A stretch of DNA of 64,000 nt from an uncultured Cohaesibacter sp. (GTDB lineage: Bacteria; Pseudomonadota; Alphaproteobacteria; Rhizobiales; Cohaesibacteraceae), in assembly GCF_963677725.1 (NCBI RefSeq), contig NZ_OY782507.1, positions 620,001-684,000 on the forward strand. Reading direction: 5' to 3'. This document shows positions 45,257 through 54,412 of the stretch, one piece after another. Both the position numbers and the translations under genes were made by a program. Each line of letters starts with the position of its first letter. The stretch's first letter is position 1. The notes under the pieces are model-generated. The model had not been told where the DNA came from and did no database searches. It worked only from the letters and a program-made list of their open reading frames with translations.

Positions 45257-45859
45257 ATGCGCAAACTATTATCCTTCGCCGCAGGCATGATTCTGGGTCT
45301 CACTGTTGCCGTCACAGGCGCTCAGGCATCCAAATATTTTGACATGGCGACCAACTCCTGGAAAGAAGTCCAAGGGTCGGTTCGTGGTGGTCGCTCGCCG
45401 ATCAAACGCAGCACTGTCAGCTATGACGGACCCTTTGCAAATTCTCCAAAAGGGACCATTATCGTCAACACCAAAGAGCGTCGCCTGTATTTGCTTATTG
45501 GCAAAGGCAAAGCCGTTAAGTATGGCATCGGCGTTGGTCGTCCGGGCTTCCAGTGGACCGGCACCCATCGTGTGAGCCGCAAAGCGGAATGGCCGGGCTG
45601 GACCCCTCCTCCTGCCATGCGCAAGCGTGTTCCCAACCTGCCGTCCTATATGGAAGGTGGACCAAACAACCCGCTTGGTGCGCGTGCCATGTATATCGGT
45701 TCGACCATCTACCGCATTCATGGCTCCAATGAGCCTTGGTCCATCGGTCAGGCCGTCTCTTCGGGCTGCATCCGTCTGGCCAACGAAGACGTGATCGACC
45801 TTTATGAACGCGTGCGTGTTGGTGCCCGTGTTCATGTGATCCAGGCCAACCAGAAATAA
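45257..45859 (+). CDS. L,D-transpeptidase (YkuD domain), periplasmic
   Basis: The 200-residue protein has a signal peptide (MRKLLSFAAGMILGLTVAVT then GAQA) and a YkuD domain: GTIIVNTKERRLYLLIGKGK, VGRPGFQWTGTHRVSRKAEW and the active-site region IYRIHGSNEPWSIGQAVSSG followed by C171-IRLANED, with H155 and C171 as catalytic residues. Such enzymes make 3-3 peptidoglycan cross-links or attach outer-membrane proteins to peptidoglycan, common in Rhizobiales. No binding domain such as LysM is present. It stands alone with its own terminator. Confidence 0.94.
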   Translation: MRKLLSFAAGMILGLTVAVTGAQASKYFDMATNSWKEVQGSVRGGRSPIKRSTVSYDGPFANSPKGTIIVNTKERRLYLLIGKGKAVKYGIGVGRPGFQWTGTHRVSRKAEWPGWTPPPAMRKRVPNLPSYMEGGPNNPLGARAMYIGSTIYRIHGSNEPWSIGQAVSSGCIRLANEDVIDLYERVRVGARVHVIQANQK

Positions 45860-45882
45860 GTCTGGTCTTTTCAGACACGAGA

Positions 45883-45909
45883 AAGCCGGTTCTTTGAACC
45901 GGCTTTTTT
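45883..45909 (+). terminator. Intrinsic terminator after L,D-transpeptidase gene
   Basis: AAGCCGGTTC (45883-45892) pairs with GAACCGGCTT (45896-45905), loop TTT, followed by T residues. It lies between convergent genes. Confidence 0.92.
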
Positions 45910-45930
45910 CGTTCCACCGCTTGTGTGCAG

Positions 45931-46287
45931 TCAGTCGCGGCTGAGGCCCTTTTCCTCAAGCGCCTGCAAATACGCATTCCAGATCGTATCCTGTTCCCGA
46001 CCGGATTTAAGAAAATAGTCCCAGCTGAAATACCCCGTGTCATGAAGGTCAGTGAAAGAGATCCGCACGGCATAATTGCCAACCGGTTCGATTTTCATGA
46101 TCTCGACTTCACGCTTGCCGCCGATGGTCTTTCGTTCCTGTTCGCTATGTCCCTGCACTTCAGCACTGGGGGATGTGACCCGCAGGAATTCTGCAGAGAA
46201 GCGATAGCTTTCTGCATTATCAAATGAAACAGTGAGGGTCTTCTTGTCTTCAGACAGGCGCAATTCGGTCGGCCATGGGTTGGTCAT
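45931..46287 (-). CDS. DUF971 domain protein
   Basis: The 118-residue protein is a stand-alone DUF971 (gamma-butyrobetaine hydroxylase N-terminal-like) domain: WPTELRLSEDKKTLTVSFDN, YRFSAEFLRVTSPSAEVQGH and VGNYAVRISFTDLHDTGYFS followed by WDYF. The domain is often found alone or with Fe-S carriers such as Mrp; its job is uncertain. Much longer upstream extension is possible but lacks domain character, so the ATG at 46285-46287 is used. It is divergent from moaA, a common pairing in alphaproteobacteria. An Mrp gene lies 4 kb away. Confidence 0.88.
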   Translation of the reverse strand: MTNPWPTELRLSEDKKTLTVSFDNAESYRFSAEFLRVTSPSAEVQGHSEQERKTIGGKREVEIMKIEPVGNYAVRISFTDLHDTGYFSWDYFLKSGREQDTIWNAYLQALEEKGLSRD

Positions 46288-46584
46288 GAGAAGATCTCTT
46301 CTTTTGTGGATCCCGCAGCAAATCCTGCTTGGTGATCCGATATAGTGGCTTGGTTGGCTTTGAGCGCAGCGTTTGTCAATCGTTGGTGCAGCTCTTGACT
46401 TATGCGACGCGCAGGCCCCGATCAAGGCAGTTGGCATGATTTCAGAGCACATGCTGTCTTCACACCTTTGTCAAGTCGCCGCCCAAAACTTGCCCTCAGA
46501 GCAGCATTGACTAACCCTGACCCTGCACCATATCCTGCATATGGAATTATACTGAGAAAACCAGCGTTTAAAGAGAGTGACCAA

Positions 46585-47610
46585 ATGCCGTATAATGAGC
46601 CGACACAGGCAAACGCTTCATTGATCGATCCGTTCGGGCGTCATGTGAGCTATTTGCGCGTATCGGTCACTGACCGATGTGACTTCCGTTGCTTCTATTG
46701 CATGGCGGAGAATATGCATTTCTTGCCCAAGAAGGACGTTCTCAGTCTCGAAGAGCTGGACCGGCTCTGCTCGGCCTTCGTCTCGCTTGGGGTCAAACGC
46801 CTGCGGATGACCGGCGGAGAGCCTTTGGTACGCAAAGATATCATGACCCTGTTCCGCTCCCTTTCGCGCCATCTCAATAGTGGTGATCTGGATGAACTCA
46901 CGATCACCACAAATGGCTCGCAGTTGAAGCGCTATGCGTCAGAGCTGGCCTCGCTTGGGATCAAACGGATCAATGTGTCACTTGACAGTCTGCGCGAAGA
47001 CCGCTTCAGGGAGATCACCCGTTGGGGACGTTTTGATCAGGTCATGGATGGCATTGATGCTGCGCTTGCGGCCGGGATCAAGCTGAAGCTTAATGCGGTT
47101 GCCTTGAGCGGTGTGAATGACGATGAATTTGACGAGATGATCCGGTTTTGCCACGGGCGCAATATGGATCTGACATTCATTGAAACCATGCCCATGGGCG
47201 AGATAGACTTTGAACGCCTGGATATGTATTTGCCACTGTCTCAGTTGAAGAAAGATCTCGCTCAAAGCTGGACGCTGGAGCCTTCTGCGCACAAGACAGG
47301 CGGTCCTGCCAGTTACATGACGGTCAAGGAAACCGGCGGACGGATTGGCTTTATCACGCCTATGACCCATAATTTCTGCGAGAGCTGCAACCGGGTCCGC
47401 GTCACATGCACCGGTACACTCTATATGTGCCTTGGTCAGGAAGACGCGGCGGATCTGCGCGCACCCCTTCGCGCATCGGAAAGCGACGCTCTGTTGAAAG
47501 ACGCAATCCTTGCCGCAATTGATCGAAAACCCAAAGGCCATGATTTTGTCATTGACAGGGACAACAATCGCCCTTCTATTGGCAGGCACATGTCTATTAC
47601 CGGTGGCTAG
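46585..47610 (+). CDS. moaA: GTP 3',8-cyclase, molybdenum cofactor biosynthesis
   Basis: MoaA is a radical-SAM enzyme that with MoaC converts GTP to cyclic pyranopterin monophosphate, the first step of molybdenum cofactor synthesis. The 341-residue protein has the radical-SAM cluster motif C32-x3-C36-x2-C39 ([11 protein letters not shown]), [12 protein letters not shown], a second cluster motif [15 protein letters not shown], and the C-terminal GG (SITGG) needed for activity. The ATG at 46585 is preceded by AAGAGAG; a frame start 61 codons upstream runs into the divergent promoter region and is rejected. mobA and mobB lie 5 kb downstream. Confidence 0.95.
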   Translation: MPYNEPTQANASLIDPFGRHVSYLRVSVTDRCDFRCFYCMAENMHFLPKKDVLSLEELDRLCSAFVSLGVKRLRMTGGEPLVRKDIMTLFRSLSRHLNSGDLDELTITTNGSQLKRYASELASLGIKRINVSLDSLREDRFREITRWGRFDQVMDGIDAALAAGIKLKLNAVALSGVNDDEFDEMIRFCHGRNMDLTFIETMPMGEIDFERLDMYLPLSQLKKDLAQSWTLEPSAHKTGGPASYMTVKETGGRIGFITPMTHNFCESCNRVRVTCTGTLYMCLGQEDAADLRAPLRASESDALLKDAILAAIDRKPKGHDFVIDRDNNRPSIGRHMSITGG

Positions 47611-47677
47611 ATATTCAAGCATGTAACGCTTGGTCTGCTGCGTTGTCACCTCCCCGAAACAATCAAGGTTCGACCCC

Positions 47678-48652
47678 ATGACTACCGCGCCGCAAGGAAC
47701 GGTCGCAACGCGCGTTGATGCGACTGCGATCCGAGCCGACAAGGGCAATCTGTATGGCATCATGATCATGCAGATTGCGATTCTTTTCTTTGTGACCAAC
47801 GATTTGCTGACCAAAATGGGAGGCGAAACGCTCTCGACCGGTCAGGTCGTGGTGGTTCGCGGCATTGTGGCACTCACCTTGCTGGCTTGCATGTTGGTCT
47901 GGACGAAGGAATTCACGCGCCTGAGAGCGGCTTTGCATCCGACCATCCTGCTGCGTGCCGCATGTGAGACCGTTGCAGCCCTGTTGTTTCTGACCGCGCT
48001 TGTGCATTTGCCGTTGGCCAATATCGGTGCAATCATGTTGACGATTCCGCTGGCGTCGACGGCAGCGGCTGCGATTTTCTTTGGTGAGAAAGTGGGGATC
48101 CGTCGCTGGAGTGCCATCATGGTGGGCTTTGCAGGCGTGATGGCTATTGTCCGCCCCGGTCTTGAGGGTTTCACTTTCTATTCGCTGTTTGCCCTGGGTG
48201 CGGTTGTGGGGGCCACGGCCCGTGACCTGATCACGCGCCGAATTCCGGTCGGGGCACCTTTGTGGGGCGTGACATTCATCACCATGCTGATGTCCACCAT
48301 CGGCGGCGGCCTGTTGAACCTGACCGAAACCTGGGAACCTGTTTCAACTGCCAGCATGCTGATGCTGGCACTGGCTGCGGTGTTCCTGACCATCGGCCAA
48401 TATGCCATCGTGATCGCGATGAATAACGGAGAAATCTCGGTTGTTTCTTCCTTCCGCTACATCTCGATGCCGATTTCGCTCTTTTATGGTTATGTGTTCT
48501 ACAAAGACATTCCAGACCTGCAAACATGGATTGGTATCGGCCTCATTCTCATGACTGGCATCTATACGGTTTTCAGGGAGCGCACTGTTGCACGCATGCG
48601 CAGGAAAGCAGAAGCGGAAGCCGCGGCCGCCAGACGCAATCAGACCGCCTGA
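47678..48652 (+). CDS. EamA/DMT-family transporter
   Basis: A 324-residue integral membrane protein with ten predicted helices in two EamA repeats. Typical pieces are FVTNDLLTKMGGETLSTGQV, LTALVHLPLANIGAIMLTIP, FFGEKVGIRRWSAIMVGFAG and VSSFRYISMPISLFYGYVFY. The cytoplasmic tail is rich in Arg, Lys and Ala. Such carriers export or import small metabolites, and the substrate is unknown. The ATG at 47678 is chosen over a start 16 codons upstream. It follows moaA by 67 bases on the same strand, but a functional tie is not evident. Confidence 0.9.
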   Translation: MTTAPQGTVATRVDATAIRADKGNLYGIMIMQIAILFFVTNDLLTKMGGETLSTGQVVVVRGIVALTLLACMLVWTKEFTRLRAALHPTILLRAACETVAALLFLTALVHLPLANIGAIMLTIPLASTAAAAIFFGEKVGIRRWSAIMVGFAGVMAIVRPGLEGFTFYSLFALGAVVGATARDLITRRIPVGAPLWGVTFITMLMSTIGGGLLNLTETWEPVSTASMLMLALAAVFLTIGQYAIVIAMNNGEISVVSSFRYISMPISLFYGYVFYKDIPDLQTWIGIGLILMTGIYTVFRERTVARMRRKAEAEAAAARRNQTA

Positions 48653-48866
48653 TCCTGTTTTGTTGACCTTCTGCAGTGCAGGCCTTCTAGATCACCAGAT
48701 ACAAAAAATGCTCTGATATCTTGGCATATCCGTGCAGCAATGATACATCCTTAGGGAACTAGGGCCGCCTAGCCCGTTAATTTCTTCGCGTCCCCCTACC
48801 TTCTTTCGGCCTGCCGGTCCGTATCGACCGGTTGCTGGACAGTTATTTTTTTAAAGTGGTTTGTCT

Positions 48867-50087
48867 ATGAGTCTTGCGACGCCAACCATGCGTGCGCCCT
48901 CTGGTGCATTTTTGCCTTCCCTCGCCATTCTGGTTGCGGTCACCGCCGTCAATCCAATGGCAGTCAATATCTATGTGCCTTCCATGCCCGGTGTTCAGGC
49001 GCATTTTGCTGCCCCTGCAACAATGGTTCAGTTGACCCTTTCGCTCGGACTGGTCGGCACAGCCGTCACCCAGCCGATCATTGGGCCCCTGTCTGATCAG
49101 TTTGGGCGCAGGCCCATTTTGCTCGGCGGATTGCTGATCGCTGCAATAGCGTCCTTCCTTGGGGCCTTTTCGGGGTCTCTTGAAATGCTGATTGTTTGGC
49201 GGATCATTCAGGTCGCGAGCGGCGCGGCGGGGTTGGTGCTGGGTCGAGCGATTGTGCGCGATATCAGAAAGCCTTCTGAGGCTGCCAGCATGCTTGGCTA
49301 TGTCACCATGGGCATGGCGATGGCACCAATGGTCGCGCCAATCATTGGCGGTTTCCTTGATGATCTGGCCTCTTGGCGTGCTGGTTTCGTCTTTGCCGGC
49401 GTCATGACCGTGATCGCCGTTGTCTGGGCTTGGTATGCTCTACCCGAGACCAACAAGCATTTGGGGCAGGCATCGAGCTTGCGGGCGATGCTGGCTGACT
49501 ATCGCGCCCTGCTGGGCCTTCGCAGTTTCTGGATCTATACCCTCATCAGTGCCTTTACGGTCGGCACCTTTTTTTCCTTTTTGGGTGGCGCGCCCTATGT
49601 CAGTCAGAATCTGTTTCATCTGACGCCAACCCATTATGGTCTATATTTTGGGTTGGTGGCCATCGGTTATAGTCTGGGTAATTTCCTGTCAGGGCGCTAT
49701 GCCTCACAACTTGGTCTTTACAGGATGATCCTGTTTGGCTGCCTTTTGACGCTGGCATCATCCGTTGCGGTCGTCGTGCTCTGTCTGTTCGGACTTGAAG
49801 GTCCGGCCTATTTATTCGGCGCCACCTTTTTCCTCGGCATTGGCAATGGCCTCGTGATGCCAAGTGCCAGCGTTGGGGTGGTCAGTGTGTTGCCTCGCCT
49901 TGCAGGCAGTGCGTCCGGGCTGTCTGGCTCGATCATGACGTTGATCAGTGCAGGCTTTAGCTACATCGTCGCCTTCATGCTGACCGACAGCGTGCTGCCG
50001 ATGGGGCTGCTAATGTGTTTCACGGCCCTCGTCGCACTGTTCTTCAGTTTCCGGGTCAAGTCGATCATGTTTGTCGAAGCCGATTAA
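48867..50087 (+). CDS. MFS drug-resistance transporter, Bcr/CflA family
   Basis: The 406-residue protein has twelve predicted helices, the MFS motif A GPLSDQFGRRPILLGG, the motif-C-like region YVTMGMAMAPMVAPIIGGFL and the Bcr/CflA opening VNPMAVNIYVPSMPGVQAHF. Members export bicyclomycin, chloramphenicol-like or sulfonamide compounds and sometimes cysteine. The ATG at 48867 is used; a TTG two codons upstream is the only alternative. It is convergent with the mrp gene. Confidence 0.92.
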   Translation: MSLATPTMRAPSGAFLPSLAILVAVTAVNPMAVNIYVPSMPGVQAHFAAPATMVQLTLSLGLVGTAVTQPIIGPLSDQFGRRPILLGGLLIAAIASFLGAFSGSLEMLIVWRIIQVASGAAGLVLGRAIVRDIRKPSEAASMLGYVTMGMAMAPMVAPIIGGFLDDLASWRAGFVFAGVMTVIAVVWAWYALPETNKHLGQASSLRAMLADYRALLGLRSFWIYTLISAFTVGTFFSFLGGAPYVSQNLFHLTPTHYGLYFGLVAIGYSLGNFLSGRYASQLGLYRMILFGCLLTLASSVAVVVLCLFGLEGPAYLFGATFFLGIGNGLVMPSASVGVVSVLPRLAGSASGLSGSIMTLISAGFSYIVAFMLTDSVLPMGLLMCFTALVALFFSFRVKSIMFVEAD

Positions 50088-50101
50088 AGCCCAAATGACA
50101 T

Positions 50102-50129
50102 AAAAAAGGAGCCTGATGGCTCCTTTTTC
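50102..50129. terminator. Bidirectional terminator between MFS and mrp genes
   Basis: AAAAAGGAGCC (50103-50113) pairs with GGCTCCTTTTT (50118-50128) around a TGAT loop. A runs and T runs on both sides serve convergent genes. Confidence 0.92.
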
Positions 50130-50152
50130 TTGTTGCTCTTTTTGTTCTTGGC

Positions 50153-51313
50153 CTATTCGAAAACAATCTTGGGCGCTGACTTGCCTGTTTTTTGCAGCAT
50201 ATTGGCAATGGATTGAGCGAGATTGAGATAAATGGCTGTGTGATCGCTGTCTGGCTCGGTCGCCACAATCGGCTTGCCGCTATCGGCCCGCTCACGGATA
50301 TCGATATGCAGGGGCACTTCACCCAAAAATGGCACATTGATATCGGCGGCCGTCTCGCGTGCGCCACCATGGCCGAAAATCTCGTGTCGTTCGCCGCAAT
50401 TGGGGCATTGGAAATAGCTCATATTCTCAATAAGGCCAAGAATCGGGATCTGCACCTTCTCAAACATCGCAATGCCTTTTCTTGCGTCGAGCAGAGCGAG
50501 ATCCTGAGGCGTGGAAATGATGACGGAGCCTGACAGGGGCACCTGTTGGGCCATGGTCAGCTGGATGTCACCCGTGCCCGGAGGCATATCGACGACCAAC
50601 ACATCCAGCTCGCCATTGATGTTCCACGCCACATCGCGCAGCATCTGGGTCAAGGCAGAGACGACCATCGGGCCGCGCCAGATCATCGGAGTGTCTTCCT
50701 CAACCAGAAAACCAATCGACATGGCAACAATGCCATAGGCTTCCATCGGTTTGAGGGTTCGGGTGCCTTCGATCATTTCGGGCTTGTCCGTGATGCCAAG
50801 CAAGCGCGGAATGGATGGGCCGTAAATGTCGGCGTCCAGAATGCCGACCTTCAGGCCGTTGGCTTTCAGCCCAAGCGCCAGATTGACCGCTGAGGTGGAT
50901 TTGCCAACCCCACCCTTGGCGGAGGAGACGGCAACGATATGGCGCACCCCTTCAACATGAATCCGTGCACCGCCACCTTGTGGGCGTTGTTTGGGTTGTT
51001 GGGCGGGTTTTGGCTGCTGCGCCGCAGATGCCGAGCCAGGCTTGCGTTCCGCGGTCAAGGCAACCATCGCCTTTTCCACGCCCGGCATGGCCAAAACTGA
51101 CCGTTCTGCCTGTTGGCGCACCGGCTCCATCGCCTCGGCCTTGTCGGCTTCGACATTGAGCGAAAAGATCACCGATCCGTCCTTGATGAAAATCTCCGAG
51201 ACCATCTCGGCGGAAACCAGATCCTTGCTCCCGTCGGCGAGCTTGATCTCTTTGAGGGTCGCCAGAATGGCGTCTTTGCTCAGGGATGGGTCTTTCTTGT
51301 TTTTCCAAAACAC
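50153..51313 (-). CDS. mrp: Mrp/ApbC family iron-sulfur cluster carrier ATPase
   Basis: This P-loop ATPase carries and inserts Fe-S clusters. An N-terminal DUF59/MIP18-like domain (SKDAILATLKEIKLADGSKD, EIFIKDGSVIFSLNVEADKA) is followed by a Pro/Gln-rich linker. The ATPase domain then shows AVSSAKGGVGKSTSAVNLAL, ILDADIYGPSIPRLLG and VVDMPPGTGDIQLTM, with the cluster-binding pair CPNC in ENMSYFQCPNCGERHEIFG. The start is uncertain: a GTG with first base 51313 gives VFWKNKKDPSLSKD, while an upstream TTG adds 13 residues. It neighbours molybdenum cofactor genes, which need Fe-S enzymes such as MoaA. Confidence 0.92.
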   Translation of the reverse strand: MFWKNKKDPSLSKDAILATLKEIKLADGSKDLVSAEMVSEIFIKDGSVIFSLNVEADKAEAMEPVRQQAERSVLAMPGVEKAMVALTAERKPGSASAAQQPKPAQQPKQRPQGGGARIHVEGVRHIVAVSSAKGGVGKSTSAVNLALGLKANGLKVGILDADIYGPSIPRLLGITDKPEMIEGTRTLKPMEAYGIVAMSIGFLVEEDTPMIWRGPMVVSALTQMLRDVAWNINGELDVLVVDMPPGTGDIQLTMAQQVPLSGSVIISTPQDLALLDARKGIAMFEKVQIPILGLIENMSYFQCPNCGERHEIFGHGGARETAADINVPFLGEVPLHIDIRERADSGKPIVATEPDSDHTAIYLNLAQSIANMLQKTGKSAPKIVFE

Positions 51314-51589
51314 GTGCGGTGGCCTTTTTGTTCGAAGGATGGGGCCGCGCAAAGCGGTAGCCCCGGTCGTGGATCCTGTCGTCCCTATCGCTCATAGCTG
51401 GCGCTTTCCATGCCGTAGGTCAAGGCGAGATGGGCGATTTGTCGCTGCCGCTCACAGGCTCGGGTCACTTTCATGACATTCTGGCAGGACTTCAAGCTGA
51501 GCCTCAAGGGAAGGCTTGATTATAGTCACAAGGTTTGCAAAGACAAACAGTCAGGCTGAAAGGCCAAGCCCCGGCGGAAGGATAAATGG

Positions 51590-52336
51590 ATGACACGCGA
51601 AAAGGAACGGCTTGAAGCGTTGGATCGCAAAGCGATGGATCTGGTCGGACAGTTGGCGGCCTTTGACGGCGATCCCGCTCTGGCACGCAATCGCTGGGCG
51701 CACAGAACCCTTGGGGTCGTGCTGGCAGGTGGCAAATCCTCCCGAATGGGTGGAGAGGACAAGGCATTGATCGAGATAGGCGGCGAGACCATGTTGGCCC
51801 GCTGCGCGAAACGCCTTCAGCCTCAGGTGGGCAAGGTCGTGGTCAGCGGCCATGATGGTGAGCGTCGCTTTGGCGCTGAATGGGCGGTGATTCCCGATCT
51901 GTTGGCCGACCATGCCGGTCCCCTTTCAGGGATCCTGTCTGCCATGCGTTGGGCTGAGGCGAATGCCCCGGAGTTTTTTTGGATCGCCTCGGTTGCGGTG
52001 GATACGCCTTTCTTTCCTGACACGCTTGTAGACCGTTTCATCATGGCAATGGGCGGACCGGATCCTTCGATTGTGCTGGCGCAGTCCGGCGAGCGGGTGC
52101 ATCCGACTTTTGGGCTCTGGCCGATTGCTCTGGCGGATGATCTGGAGGCCTTTCTTGCATCTGGCGAACGCAAGACCCGCCTCTGGGCGGAAAGCAAGGC
52201 TTGCAGCCACGCGCATTTTTCAGGTTTTGTCATTGACGAGATCGAGATCGACCCATTCTTCAATGTCAATAAAGCAGACGATGTTCCCGTGGCCGAGGCG
52301 ATTGCGTCGGGCCTCAAGGATCAGGCACAAGGATAA
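51590..52336 (+). CDS. mobA: Molybdenum cofactor guanylyltransferase
   Basis: MobA links GMP to molybdopterin to form the MGD cofactor used by DMSO-reductase-family enzymes. The nucleotidyltransferase motif LGVVLAGGKSSRMGGEDKAL, VVSGHDGERRFGAEWAVIPD and DHAGPLSGILSAMRWA are clear, with VDTPFFP as the metal site and VNKADD near the end. About 40 residues precede the first strand, longer than usual in MobA, and the ATG at 51590 has a GGAAGG ribosome site. mobB follows after five bases. Confidence 0.92.
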   Translation: MTREKERLEALDRKAMDLVGQLAAFDGDPALARNRWAHRTLGVVLAGGKSSRMGGEDKALIEIGGETMLARCAKRLQPQVGKVVVSGHDGERRFGAEWAVIPDLLADHAGPLSGILSAMRWAEANAPEFFWIASVAVDTPFFPDTLVDRFIMAMGGPDPSIVLAQSGERVHPTFGLWPIALADDLEAFLASGERKTRLWAESKACSHAHFSGFVIDEIEIDPFFNVNKADDVPVAEAIASGLKDQAQG

Positions 52337-52341
52337 AAGCA

Positions 52342-52929
52342 ATGACAAAAGAGGATCAACTTGTTGGCACCCATGGCGCGCCGTTTGTCTGGCACGGACA
52401 CAAGGTGTTCGGGGTCACCGGCTGGAAGAATTCCGGCAAGACCACCCTTGTCACCCGCCTGATTGAAAATCTCAGCGCCCGTGGTTACCGCATTTCATCG
52501 GTCAAGCATGCCCATCATGCCTGCGATATCGACAAGCCCGGCACCGACAGTTTTCGCCATCGCGAGGCTGGCTCCCATGAAGTGGCTCTGGTGGCGGCAG
52601 GTTCGCGCTGGGCTTTCATGCATGAATGCCGGGATGCGGAGGATGAAGAACCGTTTCTTGAAGACATCCTGCCTCACTTTGCCCCATGCGATCTGGTGAT
52701 GGTTGAAGGCTACAAGAAAGAGCCCTTCCCCAAGATTGAAGTGCGCCGCGCTGACGCCAAAGACCAGACCCCGCTTTCACCGGATGAAGATGCCATCGTC
52801 GCCATTGCCTGCGATGCGGTGGGCGCTGTGGCCAATCCGCATAATTTGCCGGAATTTGATCTGGATAACGTGCGTGAAATTGCGGATTTCATTATCAACA
52901 AGATGCAGTTGGGGCCGATTGGCAAATAG
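52342..52929 (+). CDS. mobB: Molybdopterin-guanine dinucleotide biosynthesis adaptor protein
   Basis: MobB is a GTP-binding partner of MobA. The 195-residue protein has the P-loop FGVTGWKNSGKTTLVTRLIE, SVKHAHHACDIDKPGTDSFR, GSRWAFMHECRDAEDE and VMVEGYKKEPFPKIEVRR, all characteristic. It begins five bases after mobA ends, so the two are co-translated. Confidence 0.94.
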   Translation: MTKEDQLVGTHGAPFVWHGHKVFGVTGWKNSGKTTLVTRLIENLSARGYRISSVKHAHHACDIDKPGTDSFRHREAGSHEVALVAAGSRWAFMHECRDAEDEEPFLEDILPHFAPCDLVMVEGYKKEPFPKIEVRRADAKDQTPLSPDEDAIVAIACDAVGAVANPHNLPEFDLDNVREIADFIINKMQLGPIGK

Positions 52930-53174
52930 ACGGATCAGGCCGTCAATCTGAGCAAATTGCCAAGTTCCACCATAAATATGTCAAATCTGACCGATAGACC
53001 GACCTGCAAATCGCCAGATTGCTTGTCAAATAGGCAATTTTGGTCAATGAGAGGGCAGCGCGAGACCGTGCGTCACCACATAGGCAGGAGCGCCTCAGAG
53101 CGCTTTTCGCCTGCCCACGCTTTCGCAATCTGCCTGACCTGACTGGTCGAACCCAAAATCGGGATTCTAAGATA

Positions 53175-53951
53175 ATGAAAATCACAAAAACCATCCTTGC
53201 TGCAGCTTCCCTGCTCGCCGCTGCAACCCTGTCCGCTCAGGCGGATGAGCCAATCCGCATCGGTATCGACGGCGCTTACCCTCCCTTCAACCAGTTGACC
53301 TCTGATGGCAAGCTGGTCGGCTTTGACGTTGACATCACCAATGCCATTTGCGCCGAAATGAAGGTTGAGTGCAAATTCGTCATGCAGGATTGGGACGGCA
53401 TGATCCCGGCTGTCATGGCTGGCAAGATCGACGCCATTGTTGCCTCCATGTCGATCACCGAAGATCGCCTGAAAAAGGTTGATTTCTCTGAGAAATATTA
53501 CAACACGCCAGCGGCGATCGCAGTGCTGAAAGACAGCAAGTTGAAAGGCGATAGCCTTGACGAACTCAAAGGCCTGTCGATCGGTGCTCAGGTCTCCACC
53601 ACCCATGCTGACTTTGCCGAGAAGAAAATCCCCGACATCGACCTGCGGCTTTATCCAACGTCAGACGAATATAAGCTCGATCTGGAATCGGGTCGTCTGG
53701 ACGGTGTCGTGGATGACATCGTTGTTCTGTCCGAATGGGTGAAGTCCGAGGAAGGCGCTTGCTGCAAAATCCTGATGCCAATCAAGCCAATACCGGAAAT
53801 TCACGGCAATGGCGCAGGCATCGCGGTTAAGAAAGGCAACAAAGAGCTGGCTGACAAATTCAGCGCTGCCATTGCTGCCCTGCGTGCCAACGGAAAATAT
53901 CAGGAAATCAACGCCAAATATTTCGACTTTGACGTCTATGGCGGCGAATAA
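53175..53951 (+). CDS. Polar amino acid ABC transporter, periplasmic binding protein (first copy)
   Basis: The 258-residue protein has a signal peptide (MKITKTILAAASLLAAATLS then AQA) and a family 3 solute-binding domain: RIGIDGAYPPFNQLTSDGKL, GFDVDITNAICAEMKVECKF, WDGMIPAVMAGKIDAIVASM and SITEDRLKKVDFSEKYYNTP. It is of the lysine/arginine/ornithine/histidine type. A vicinal GACCKI cysteine pair is shared with the next binding protein, and the two are roughly two-thirds identical by eye. A strong terminator follows, so this copy is probably an independent unit. The ATG at 53175 starts the signal peptide. Confidence 0.93.
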   Translation: MKITKTILAAASLLAAATLSAQADEPIRIGIDGAYPPFNQLTSDGKLVGFDVDITNAICAEMKVECKFVMQDWDGMIPAVMAGKIDAIVASMSITEDRLKKVDFSEKYYNTPAAIAVLKDSKLKGDSLDELKGLSIGAQVSTTHADFAEKKIPDIDLRLYPTSDEYKLDLESGRLDGVVDDIVVLSEWVKSEEGACCKILMPIKPIPEIHGNGAGIAVKKGNKELADKFSAAIAALRANGKYQEINAKYFDFDVYGGE

Positions 53952-53964
53952 CTGAAGACACCAG

Positions 53965-53994
53965 AACCGGGTATCTCTTGATACCCGGTTTTTT
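53965..53994 (+). terminator. Intrinsic terminator after first binding-protein gene
   Basis: AACCGGGTATC (53965-53975) pairs with GATACCCGGTT (53980-53990), loop TCTT, followed by four more T. Confidence 0.92.
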
Positions 53995-54412
53995 GTATCC
54001 AAAAACAGAATCTCATCCTACGAAACCCCCGAAACTCGTAGATATTCGGAGCCTAAGTGTCGCACCAAATTGCCCAAAGAATGAGCAATCTGACACCTTT
54101 TTGATCAGTCTTGGCGAATTGACGGATCATCCCTTTCACTGTCCTTGGACCCTATTCCGCACATCGTTCCGAAACGCCCAAATTGCACGCATTTTTCTTC
54201 CGAAATTTTGGGGAAAATGAATGGATTTCGACAGTGAAACGAATTTTGACGCATTGCCTGTTGTCAACTTGCCGAAAATAGTGGGAATATGCTGCTCACG
54301 CGGGCAAGCCGCGCAAAGATAGGAACCTGTAACAGGTCCAGATCGTGCCGACCATCATGCCTAATTTGTCATGATGAGATCGCACGAAGCATGAGGCAAG
54401 AGGGAGAAACCA
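53995..54412. other. Intergenic region between the two binding-protein genes
   Basis: These 418 bases must carry the promoter for the second binding protein and permeases. A strong ribosome site AGAGGGAG (54399-54406) precedes the ATG at 54413. I see no RNA gene or clear operator. Confidence 0.55.

Noticed and set aside
46288-46584. Possible molybdenum-cofactor riboswitch upstream of moaA
   Set aside because: I could not find the expected long paired helices or conserved loops; the region looks like an ordinary divergent promoter.
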